A stretch of DNA of 64,000 nucleotides from assembly GCA_031216915.1 (NCBI GenBank), contig CM062297.1, positions 827,478,786-827,542,785 of the forward strand, given 5' to 3'. The translations under genes and the position numbers were made by a program. Below, in pieces: positions 54,806 to 64,000 of the stretch; within the stretch, counting starts at the first letter, position 1; each line of letters starts with the position of its first letter. The notes below the pieces were generated by a model that was given only the letters and a program-made list of their open reading frames with translations, was not told the DNA's origin and did not search any database. Origin of the DNA: Pictodentalium vernedei. Its lineage: Eukaryota; Mollusca; Scaphopoda; Dentaliida; Dentaliidae.

Positions 54806-55333
54806 AAACCTAGTGCTTTCTTAAAGGCCAGTGCTCACGGACCAATCACCATTCAGTATTCACCAATGTCGCTAATTTATTAGCTCTGCATTAATTATAG
54901 CCGCAGTGGGCGCTTTTTGTTCCTTGGAGCATAACACAGCGTCATGATCCAAAAGTTGGGAATTGGGATTCCTTTAATGAAAACTATGAAAGCACTAAAT
55001 CACCCAGCTTTCATGTTACCGTTCAATATGGATGTTCCCAAATACCATACTGAATGCACAGTGCTGTCAATAAGTGGCTTCATTCTTCATTGCATGTTAG
55101 TGTTCTTGCCAACAACACGACCATCACTCCCAAGCATTCTAATGAAAGAATTTCCGCCACCAAATCTTATTCTCTTATCGACAGGGCTGGATACAGGATA
55201 GCGCCTCTCACTTTAAATCGTACCGGGCAATGTTTAGCGTGCCTACGACAAAATCGAAAAGACTGCTGTTCATACTCTAATAAAACATTAAAAACATACC
55301 ACAAACGTGCACATCTGCATCAGGCGAAGTAGA
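54806..55333. other. No recognisable gene
   Basis: Unique-looking sequence; overlapping short frames give no identifiable protein. Confidence 0.4.
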
Positions 55334-55408
55334 GACGTCAGTAATGACAATTGTTGTAGTCTGTTTTTAACTTAAAAACAGCTTACAACAATCATCATTA
55401 CTGACGTC
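55334..55408. repeat. Hairpin with ~35-bp arms
   Basis: GACGTCAGTAATGA ... TTGTTGTA ... CTGTTTTTAA pairs with TTAAAAACAG ... TACAACAA ... TCATTACTGACGTC. Confidence 0.9.
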
Positions 55409-55491
55409 ACTCAAATTGTCCTTCGCAAAAATACTGCCGAGGAAACATCTAAAATCCCTCGGCAACTTCTCTGAAATTACTGTTGCCAAGG

Positions 55492-55850
55492 GGGGAGCAC
55501 GGTGGCTCAGTAGGTAGAGGTGCAGGCTGCAAACCGAGAGGTCCTCTGTTCGAATCCCACCTGCGGCAACCGTGTTGTGTCCTTGGGCAAGACACTTCAT
55601 CTCCATTGCCCGTGTGGGGGCACGATGACGCCGTGTACTAAGTGTACTGCACGTCGATGGTGCGCATGTCTCCAACCAATCTAATGCAAGTTACGATGTT
55701 GGGGAGCTGGCAGCTGCTCGTCGTTGCTCGGTAGTTCTCTCCGAGTACTCCGGCTTCCTCCACCCGTAAAACTGTCACGGTCATGATTAGCCATTGTGCC
55801 TAAATATGTGACCTTAAACATCAATAAATAAATAAATATATAAATAAATA
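55492..55850 (+). mobile_element. tRNA-derived SINE, full length (copy 4)
   Basis: Same head, body and tail as the 2527 copy, with a short deletion near 55684 (CCCTGCCTGTGCTGCAGT missing). Flanked by the 13-bp repeat ACTGTTGCCAAGG (55479-55491, 55851-55863). Confidence 0.92.
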
Positions 55851-55863
55851 ACTGTTGCCAAGG

Positions 55864-56181
55864 ACTAATTTACAGGGGCTGAAACATTGCATACACATGT
55901 TACAAACACTGATCGCCGCTATTAAAATATGAATGGTTTGTTTCCATTATTTTCAAATAAACGTTTCCGGATGCTATTCATATTTTTGTGAAGAATCAAA
56001 TTCAGATAAACAAAAATATACACCAAAATGGCTTGTCAACACAGTTTTACAAGGCAATGGATACTCATTCGATAATCCATTGTTGCTAGTGACCTCACTC
56101 GATGTTAATGTTATGAGATGCATTCATTCATTATTGGCGGCAATACATAATGAAATAGTCAATGACTCTGTAGCTCAACTT
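55864..56181. other. No recognisable gene
   Basis: A plus-strand frame of 88 codons (55933-56199) has no recognised homology. Confidence 0.35.
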
Positions 56182-56330
56182 CAATATGACAGGAATTAGT
56201 ACTTGCTGTGACCAATTCAACAATAATGAATATGACAGGAATCAGTATTTGCTGTGACCAAGTCAAGAATAACAATAATGCATATCACATGAATTAGTAT
56301 TTGCTGTGACCAATCCAAGTCATCAGTAAT
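56182..56330. repeat. Tandem repeat, three ~52-bp units
   Basis: Units built on ATATGACAGGAATTAGTA and TTTGCTGTGACCAA. Confidence 0.85.
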
Positions 56331-56876
56331 AAAAGAATTACAAAAGGGCCCAGAGGGTGCTCACCTGACGTGGTAGTCTAAATATCAAATCAGGGACTTG
56401 ACTTGAATAAGTTGCATACGCCCCTCATAAGAAAAGCATATACCAACTAGATGAAGCGACTGTGCCCACATAATACACAGGATTTTCCTTCTATTTTTAG
56501 TTCCTGTGATTTTTTTCTTCTTCTTAAAATTTATCAAAACACATAAAAAACAAAAACAATTTATCAAGACGCATAAAAAACAAGAAAAACTCATTTCCAG
56601 ATTTTGGTCCAAAATTTTCTTAAGTCCCATTCGGCCAATAATAAAAGAATTACAAATGGACCCAGAGGGTGCCCACCTGACGTGGTAGTCTATAAATATC
56701 AAACCAGGGACTTGACCTGAATAAGTTGCATATGCCACCCCGAAGAAAAGCATATACCAACTACATGAAGCGATTGTGCCTGCATAAAACACAGGATTTT
56801 CCTTCTATTTTCAGTTCCTGTGATTTTTTTTTTCTTAAAATTTATCAAAACGCATAAAAAAACCAAAAAAAACCTC
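56328..56876 (+). mobile_element. Family A Helentron-like left end, tandemly duplicated
   Basis: Two ~312-bp copies, each with AATAAAAGAATTACAAA, GGCCCAGAGGGTGCTCACCT, AGGGACTTGACTTGAATAAG and an AT-rich tail (AACGCATAAAAAAC). The GGCCC...GCTCACCTGA beginning is the left end of family A. Confidence 0.6.
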
Positions 56877-56877
56877 A

Positions 56878-57090
56878 TTTATGCTCGGCCATCTGAAGGA
56901 GAAACTTTGGGTTCACGTGACAAAGGTTGAAATCCGGTTCGACAACACATGTGTGATGCCATTTATTTTCCACATATTTTCTTTATAATCTTAAAATATT
57001 GATAATTCATGACTTGTACAAATATACAAATATATAAGTTTGAGAAAAAGTATACAGAAGAATTTTTCAATTTTTGGTGGGTGTAACCGC
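56878..57090 (+). repeat. Direct repeat 1 (213 bp)
   Basis: From TTTATGCTCGGCCATCTGAA to GGTGGGTGTAACCGC; almost identical to 57578-57785 except for a few indels. It lies downstream of the DIRS-like remnant and could be one half of a split direct repeat or LTR. Confidence 0.9.
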
Positions 57091-57577
57091 AGTTACACCA
57101 ATAGTCCCTGCATTAAAAACCAGAGGTAAAAAACTATTTTTGTAGAAAAAACTCTGGAAAAGCATGGGACACATATTAAACTATGTACAAAAACACTGTG
57201 ATCGGAGATAAATGCCTAAAAGCAACTGAAAAAACACAACCCACTATGGAGGTTCAAAGATCAAGACCGGATAGGAGCAAAATTGGGCTGGGAGGGCTGG
57301 GAATTTAATTGAAAATTAAAATGAGTGCGTATACGTTAACATAAAACAAAGGAATGGCTAGTGACGCCTGAAATGACGCTTCAATTTCTGAAAGATGTCC
57401 AGCTGCTAATCTGATTGGCTAATAATTAATATAAGGTGTGAACTTCTAGCCTGGGGAGATGAACAATTAATAACTGCTGATGCCCTCTATTGTTCAGTCT
57501 ACAAATTACTATATCAGCTGGACACTTTAATAACACATCAGATGACCCAGCATAAATGCTTTTACAAGTAAAATTTC
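57091..57577. other. Spacer between direct repeats, no gene
   Basis: 487 bp with no open frame of note. It begins AGTTACACC, which is complementary to the repeat's GGTGTAAC end. Confidence 0.5.
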
Positions 57578-57785
57578 TTTATGCTCGGCCATCTGAAGGA
57601 GAAACTTTGGGTTCACGTGACAAAGGTTGAAATCCGGTTCGACAACACATGTGTGATGCCATTTATTTTCCACATCATATTTTCTTTATAATCTTAAAAT
57701 ATTGATAATTCATGACTTGTACAAATATATAAGTTTGAGAAAAAGTATACAGAAGAATCTTTCAATTTTTGGTGGGTGTAACCGC
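57578..57785 (+). repeat. Direct repeat 2 (208 bp)
   Basis: Second copy of the 56878 repeat. Confidence 0.9.
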
Positions 57786-58315
57786 CACAATGACATCTCA
57801 TCTCCAGAAGGCCTAGAGCTGGCATACACCCACCAAAGAGGCAGAGGGGAACAGAATATATACAGCTGTGGCGATCCTACGGGCAGAAGTTAAAACATTA
57901 CCAAGTACAAGCTGTCGAAGATTCTTCTGAATGAATATATAGTCATAGCAGGCAGAAGGGGGGAAATGGTGTGCCATCCTGTCCGCGACGTACGCGAAGA
58001 GAAGGACAACGCTATCCCCAGCGTGTGGAAGCCGAGTCGCCGGAAAATTTACCACTAACCGAGAAAGCTGAGCGAAAGGTAAAAGTTGATGACTGTCGTC
58101 AAGACCGGGAAATAAATGGAAGTCCCGAAACTAAAAGGTGAGGAGCAGTGGGGGAATGAAGGGCGCCATTGGGCAACAACCAATAGAAGAAAATAAATAG
58201 AGCCCCTCCTGTGGCACGCGCTGATCGTGGTGTGCGGAGAGGGGCTCCACATCGAAACGAAATGTGCAAAAGATTGGCCAATGGCACCCCGCATTACTCC
58301 CCAACCAACCTCCAG
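57786..58315. other. Untranslated 3' side of the DIRS-like remnant
   Basis: GC-richer sequence with no stable frame, between the recombinase stop and the direct repeats. Confidence 0.4.
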
Positions 58316-60080
58316 CTACAGAGGAGGTGCTCGAACATATTTCTTGAAAGCATCGGACTTCCAGCGGCCCATTATACGTATTTGCGCATCTGAGAACCCC
58401 CGTGAGGCTGCCAGAGTGGCAGCACCTATCCGAAAGCTATGGCTTTTGTAAGCGCGCATATCAAGCCCGCAAAAATTAAGGGCTGCCTGAAGAATTTTAT
58501 CGAACACTTGACGAGGTACTGGTGAACCATCACTTGAAAGAAACAGGGGGCCGGGAGGCACCGCGTAACGTAAGGTATTGTAAGAGCTGATTGACCGGGC
58601 AATTCTAAGCATCTGGCTTCGGCTGAAGACTGATGAGATGGACTGAGCCTGGGACACTGTGCTTGTAGTGTCGAAAAGTAAGCACTAAGCAGCAGGCAGA
58701 AACCTGAAGATCGGAATATTGCAATATATTCAAAGCATTATTGGCCTGGGTATAACACAATTCTGAAGGGAAGTCAGGATCAGAGGAGTCAACGGCCAAT
58801 GTGTATTGTGTTTGATCTGTATTCACGGGTAGTAACGTGGCCAACTCTACAAACTCCTCAGCCCAAATTTTTTGTTTCGTAGCAGGGCCCACCATCCCAT
58901 CTAGGGGCACAGAAGCAGACACAAATTGACTGGAAAAACCTGGTGCTGACACTTGTAATGTGGGCTGTTTATCTGTGGAATTATGGCCATGTAAACTTAT
59001 GGGAGGGGCCAGAGAATCCAAACCAAGCACCTGAGAACCTGGGAGCGCATCCATATTTTGCAAAACACTGCTATTAATTGGTGGTGTACCTGTGTCTGGG
59101 CCACCAGGTAAGTCTGAGGAGGCTACAGTCTCTTCTCGTCGCGACTGGTCAAGTGTAGCCTGTAGGTGGTCAATAAGAGTCTGCCTGGATGGGTTAGGTA
59201 GACGGGTAAGTCCTGTCTGACTGTGAAGCAGATTGGAAGGTCCTGGTTGAGGTGGGTCAACCGAGTAAAGTGGATAAAAAGCGTCACCTCCGGTGAAACA
59301 GTGCTGGCTGTCACTAGTATGAGATGGTCTCCGAGAAGTAGAATGAACATGTTCATATTGTGTCTGGTTATGGTTCAGTACAGAGTCCCGCACAACAAAT
59401 GGATTGTCTCTAGTACAAGTAGATGATACTGTCTGTGTAGGAGCGGTTCTGGAAATGGGAGCACTTGGGAGATGTGAACCAACAATGTCTGATGAACGAA
59501 GTTGCGAGTCATGAGCACCAATATTAAAAGTAGAGTGTATAGGTCTCAACATGGGTTGTCCTGTATGTATTGAGGGTAGTGCCGTAGGCACAACAAATGA
59601 TGTGTCACTAGAAGAATCACTCAATCTCACAGTTGCAGTGGAAGCAAGCCTGTAAATGGAAGTGACGGTGTGACCGTACACTGGAAGCTGAGGGCCCACA
59701 ACCCTAGAAGGAGGTAAAGTCAGCACTGAAATGGTTGAAGAAATATCAGAGTCTGTGTGGCTTGATAAATTGGCCCTGGTCCGGTTACAAGTGGATACCA
59801 TTGTATGCTGTGCAAAGTGGCTTAACTGAATGTCTGTAACAGGAGAGAGAGGTGCCTCGTGTGCGACTGACACCCTGCTCCGAGGCCTTAAAGTTCTATT
59901 TGACACTGTGGCAGATGCAGTCACTGGTGTTATGGAATGTTGGTGTCCAACACTAGCTGGTACATGGAATAAATGCAATAAACCATCGTCCAAATTTAGG
60001 CGCATCTGACTGGTACCCGTTGACGCTGATGGTTGTGACTGGGGTGTACCCCCCTTCTTCTTCTTCTTTGCTTTGGGCAT
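58316..60080 (-). pseudogene. DIRS-like gag region joined to tyrosine-recombinase C-terminus
   Basis: Minus strand. Starts MPKAKKKKKGGTPQSQPSAS and continues as a Ser/Thr/Pro-rich, basic-ended region of about 400 residues. A conserved gag-like segment follows (TKQKIWAEEFVELATLL, then TQYTLAVDSSDPDFPSE) of the type found in DIRS-related elements. Directly after it, SDLQVS…LTFRHYKHS and the recombinase core appear: KSHSFRIGAATLAASRG (H-x-x-R) and MGRWKSDAFKKYVR with the nucleophilic Tyr. The first catalytic Arg and all of RT/RNase H are absent, and a frameshift lies near 58610. Probably an internal deletion derivative of a tyrosine-recombinase retrotransposon; a Crypton-like origin is less likely because of the gag-like part. 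Confidence 0.7.
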
Positions 60081-61304
60081 CCTACAAGTAAAACTGTACT
60101 AGTATTAGAATACGGATGTAACACAAGTAAGTGACTGGTTGAGCGCCGTGGCCGGGTTCAATTGTGGTCAAAACAAAGCTCCCGTCCTAGGGAACAAATC
60201 AAATAACAGAGCGTCACCTGGAATTTGCTGCATGGAAAACTATGGATGAAAGGTTATTGGCTCTCCTCAACAATTCACCATAAAACAAATCATATTAGGC
60301 AATGAGGGTGTTGAAAAGAACTGCACTCAACCAGCTAAAGACATACATATAAAAGAATCGACCGAGACATCAGTACCAGGAGCCAGGTAGAGAGACGGAA
60401 TGCCTAAAATATTACGGAGGGGGAACAGACGGGGTGCCTGGGTCGAAGTAGGAACCATGACCCCCAACTGAATCATGCAGAAAGTGCACAGTCACTGAGT
60501 GCCAAAGGGGCAGACAGGACAGACTGGACGGTGGAGGCACCCAGGCACCACAAACAATAGAGTTGAACAGATAGATGCGCAGTAGCTGCAGCTAAATAAA
60601 TTAGTTCCCCCTACACGGTGTAAGTGACACGAGAAGCCAAAAAAGTAGCTCCGACACAAATACAGGCTTTACAAGTAAGAATTGGCGTGTGAATGAATCT
60701 CACCCCCACCCCCTGCCCCCCTATGTAGTAATATTTTTATTTTTTTTTTGTGGGGGGGGGGGGGGGGGAATTGGGGCATGGATGTGGGGGGGGGGGGGGG
60801 TAATTACAAAACGTCCTGGCTCCTAAGAAATATCGAAAGTGTAACATAATAAAACAGGCAAAAACTGAGAGATCAGTAATGCCAGCAAGACATCAAATGT
60901 AATAACAATACATGCAGCAAGTAATAAAATACAAAACATCGGGAAAACGGAGTAACTGAGGACAAAAAGCTGAAACAACGGCATAAGATGGGGGAAAAAC
61001 AAGGCCCACAGTGTGCACATACATATAATCTGGAAACCATGCTGAGAGACCAAGCAGAGGCGGCGGATCTCAGGCATATCCGTACACGACGAAATGCCGA
61101 AAAAGTAGACGGGTTAACAACTGACGTCAGGAGGTGAAAATCACCTGGCACGGATGAATCCTGCAAACCAAAAAGGTGCGCGTGCAAAGCAATAATATTA
61201 AGGAGGACCGCGAAGAACAATGGACGCCGTAGCATTGTACATGTAACCACAAAGGGTCAAAACGAAACGACCTCCGAACATCGGAACCACCGATCGCGGA
61301 TGCC
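60081..61304. other. No recognisable gene; G tracts
   Basis: 5' side of the DIRS-like remnant. It holds two G runs (60751-60768, 60786-60800). Minus-strand frames at 60823-61405 are hydrophobic and low in conservation signals. Confidence 0.45.
60750..60800. repeat. Poly-G tracts
   Basis: Two G runs of 15-18 bases separated by AATTGGGGCATGGATGT. Confidence 0.95.
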
Positions 61305-61445
61305 TTAGTTCTTAACAACAGACTGGTCGGCTGGGTGGAGTGTCTTAAGTCCCGAAAGAATGGCGGAGCGAATATTTCCTTTGAATGCCCGTAAGCCCTT
61401 CGCATTCAAATGAACGTCATCTGAAACTTTAGCACTGTAGTATAT
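61305..61445 (-). pseudogene. SGNH-hydrolase-like C-terminal fragment
   Basis: Minus strand encodes SAKVSDDVHLNAKGLRAFKG then NIRSAI and about 18 more residues to TAA (61305-61307). D-x-VHLN-x-x-G is the Asp-x-x-His end of SGNH/GDSL-type esterases. The upstream part of the domain is missing; the frame closes within about 15 codons. Such esterase-like domains occur in proteins of some retroelements. It may be an exon, since an AG precedes SAKV, or a relic. Confidence 0.45.
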
Positions 61446-62331
61446 TTTCCTACAATGTATCAATTACCCAATACAATAGTACCTGTGAAGATTCCCGATA
61501 CTAAATCAGCCGCGGCTGATTTCTCTCTGTCTCAGGTTGATATAAACACACAAGCAGGACTCTTCTTCACAGACCAATTACTTTTTTCTTCTTCCGGTAC
61601 AGCAGTTCTTATAGGGCAGGAGGGATGCACTCGATTACCCGAACAGAATCGGGTAATTAAGGGCATGTCATAATATTAAGGGCGAACTACACTATATTCC
61701 CCCCAGTTTTCTCAAATGGCCCTATAAATATTTCCCCAAAAGTGGGGAGCTATCATTGGGAAGGAGATTCCCACACCTCTAGGAACTGTTGTAGCAAAAG
61801 GGAAAGAAGTTAAAATTAATTTACCCCAACCCAAACCAAATTTAATATGCAACCCTAATTGTCTACATGGGTTGGGGTGGAAACCCAAAATACATCCCAC
61901 GGTTATACCGGGGCAAGGTTGACTTTTGAACTTTCCTTAATTTAATTTATAAATCAGAGGGAAGGGTTGGAGACTGTATGAATGATAAAATTATTAAATC
62001 AATCATCTAGAAGGAAGGGGTTCTTTCACCTTCCTCAGCAAATTATAGATGAGGTATTTTCTTTTGAGTTATGAGCAGTGAGGTAACTCCTCCACAATTT
62101 CATCAGTATGAAATACATGTATATGAATGGGTTTAAGGGAAAGAATTTCCCTACTGACCATTCTATATAGCAGAAATACACCCAATCCAGTTATATATGG
62201 ATATATATATACTTATAGATCTATTCATTTCTTAATATGTATCCTTGGTTATTGAGTTAAAAATGGTTTTAAGGGAAAGAATCTCCCTACCAACCATTCC
62301 ATTCACTAAAAGGGGATACCCACAATCAAGT

Positions 62332-62362
<31 letters not shown>

Positions 62363-62737
62363 GGACATACCGGTACATCCTTATCAGTATACGCCTATAT
62401 AGCATTAATCCATACAATTTCATCTTGCCTAGCACTGCTCACAGAGCACTGATAGGGAAGACATAACTGTTTTTAAATTCGTAAAATATTAACCCATCCC
62501 AAGCGCCGAAAAGACGTGATGGCAGTATTATTTTTAATGATAATAAGCAAAAATGCTGATTATTTTTTCTCAGTGAGACTGTAGTAAAATACCATGTCTA
62601 CCATTAAGCCACCACCTCCAACTGGCACATGAGAATTGGGCCTGCTGACAGGTTGACTGGGCATAACAATCTGCTAAAATACATATTCTATAACAGGGAA
62701 AGGAAATTTCCCGAGTTATATCAGTGGGGCATATATC
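61446..62737. other. Non-coding region with GGGAAA...TTTCCC palindromes
   Basis: Short palindromes at 61757-61773, 62136-62152, 62272-62288 and 62695-62712 (plus 62742-62760 just beyond). AT repeats occur (62194-62212, 62335-62362), with two diverged ~135-bp units around the second and third palindrome. No coding evidence outside the TatD gene. Confidence 0.6.
62136..62152. repeat. Palindrome AGGGAAAGAATTTCCCT
   Basis: 17-bp near-perfect palindrome; close relatives at 61757, 62272, 62695 and 62742. Confidence 0.85.
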
Positions 62738-64000
62738 TTACAGGGAAAGGGGATTTCCCTCAGTATCATTTGGGCAAGTTGGTATATATACACCACTGCT
62801 TAAAGGAAAGAGAGAAACCCATAGAGCTGCTTCTGTATTGTCCTTAGTCATTTTCAAGAGCGGACCTAGGGGCATCCCCCTCCTCCCAGCAATGGTGCGT
62901 GCCACCTCCCCCAAGAACAGCGGCAAACCAATGGTGGCTCCTGACTGTTTCCCAAAGTACGGGCAGTCAGATTCCACCATGAGCCTGTCCAGCGGAATTT
63001 GCTGGACGCCTCCCCACTGCTGCTCGGTGAAGGTATGGCACAAAGGGCCTATGCTAAAATAGGTGTTGGGGAATTGCGCCAGCCAACGCCTGACAGTTTC
63101 CCCGTCACCTGTAAAGCAGTGCACATGTATGCACTGGCCCCTTGAAGTATAGAGAGGGCTTTACAGTGGACATCACTGCCCACTGAGTCCTTGGAAGAGC
63201 CTCTCAAATGTAGGACCATTGGCTTCTGACTGCAAGCCAATTGGGCTAGACGGCGGAAAACCTGGTCCTGCATTGACCAGGCTTCCTGAGGTTCCGTCCT
63301 ATCTAGCCCAATTTCCCCCAAGGCTGAAGCATGTGGTAACAGAGTGGCCACCTTACCCACAGCTTTGCCTATCTCCATGGGGGAAACATCCCTAACATGG
63401 TGAGGGTGGTATCCGACGGCTACCTTTACCGTCGGTTCATAACCCTCCAGTTGGGCCAAGGTAGGGTACGTTGGTGGGTCGCAATATACTGCTACTCCTC
63501 CACGTACAGGAATGGGAACTCCTGCCGGCCCTCCCGCCTCCAATTGGAAAATCTCCCTAGCTGGGAGGTGGGGACTTCCCAGCACAGCACGAGTTCTATC
63601 CAGATGGAGATGGGAGTCCAACAGGTAAGGACCCCTGCCCAATGGTTGCCTTTCCCGGTCTTCATTCACAGATTTGAAGACTGGGGCAGGAATTACTTCC
63701 GCCGGACTATACATTGGCCCGGCAGACATTAACCCAGCTTATTGGGGTGAGGTTCCACCTCGCACAGTTAATGGGGCAAACCCAGGTGGCGGAGAAGTGA
63801 CAAATGATGGACGAGATGCCACCGGGGTTGAATGAGGAGCCAGACTAACAGAAGTAATCTTCTGGCTACTCATCACAGGTTTTGTGACACTTTGTGTAGG
63901 ACAAGGTGTCAACACAGGAATAGCTGGCCTAGGCAAAGCTGGAAATTCCTCTGGAGAGGCAGATGTGGTTGATGCAATAGAAGAAGTACCCCTATTCTTC
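62738..64000 (-). pseudogene. TatD-family metal-dependent nuclease with Ser/Pro-rich N-terminus, broken, runs off the window
   Basis: Minus strand. The upstream part (64000 to about 63742) is Ser/Thr/Pro-rich (ASPEEFPALPRPAIPVLTP, then PPPGFAPL). It is followed by an in-frame TAA (63739-63741) and then the TatD domain: LLDSHLHLDR (first metal HxH), VAVGYHPHH, LGEIGLDR (metal Glu), MVLHLRG (metal His), and after a one-base frame shift near 63130 HCFTGDGETV (metal His) and MVESDCPYF (metal Asp). So all metal ligands are preserved. The layout, a long low-complexity N-terminus with TatD at the end, is like TATDN2. Multicopy TATDN2-like genes occur in marine invertebrates. It is unclear whether this one belongs to the neighbouring DIRS-like element. 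Confidence 0.75.

Noticed and set aside
62738..64000. Bacterial contamination as source of the TatD gene
   Set aside because: The Ser/Pro-rich N-terminus is TATDN2-like, the gene is broken, and the surroundings are animal repeats with no bacterial gene structure.

Overview
This is animal DNA. It has no bacterial-style gene packing, two likely spliced exons with splice sites, tRNA-derived SINEs, Ty3/gypsy and DIRS-type retroelements, and many kinds of DNA transposon. The many long poly-C/poly-G tracts, the recurring TAGGCCTA-type words and the repeat families suggest an aquatic invertebrate, perhaps an echinoderm or another marine deuterostome or a lophotrochozoan. That placement is a guess. 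Nearly everything readable as protein is transposon-derived. Host coding sequence is limited to a few minus-strand exons: a SAM-domain-like exon near 53.8 kb, a downstream exon near 46.2 kb, and a cysteine-rich exon near 43.4 kb.

Layout, left to right. 0-5.7 kb: TTAA-flanked piggyBac-like MITEs, two tRNA-SINEs, a Helentron-like tandem array and a foldback repeat. 6-14 kb: a nested cluster. A CACTA-like transposase gene (minus strand, C2H2 N-terminus at 13.9 kb, C-terminus at 7.6 kb) is interrupted by a 3.2 kb hAT transposon with an open transposase gene and an 8-bp duplication GCTATGAA. It is also interrupted by a CAGGGACCGA MITE with a 5-bp duplication. Its 3' end was then tandemly duplicated (1058-bp unit), and one copy later received a piggyBac-like MITE, so the other copy preserves the empty site. 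15-20.5 kb: Helentron-associated-type elements, one split by a 2.1 kb Mutator-like element with a broken FLYWCH/MULE transposase gene, itself hit by a piggyBac-like MITE. 21.7-24.2 kb: another SINE, another CAGGGACCGA MITE and simple repeats.

24.4-43.3 kb: one Ty3/gypsy retrotransposon on the minus strand. Its short LTRs are identical over their alignable part, it is flanked by TATAG, and it lies inside the cysteine-rich host coding exon. The gypsy is split between protease and reverse transcriptase by a 13,976-bp insertion with CCCTGCA...TGCAGGG ends, CCATGGA-rich terminal regions and an AT duplication. The insertion holds further repeats and about 6 kb of apparently single-copy DNA. A 14-kb mobile unit without a recognisable transposase, younger than a gypsy copy with identical LTRs, is the most unusual object here.

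43.3-57 kb: host introns and exons filled with several families of 130-190 bp tandem arrays. These share a short core (AAGGG..ATAACTC) and end in hairpins of the form ACCCCC...GGGGGTATA. 57-64 kb: a DIRS-like remnant (gag-like region joined to a tyrosine-recombinase C-terminus, reverse transcriptase missing), an SGNH-hydrolase-like C-terminal fragment, a run of GGGAAA...TTTCCC palindromes, and a broken TatD-family nuclease gene running off the right edge.
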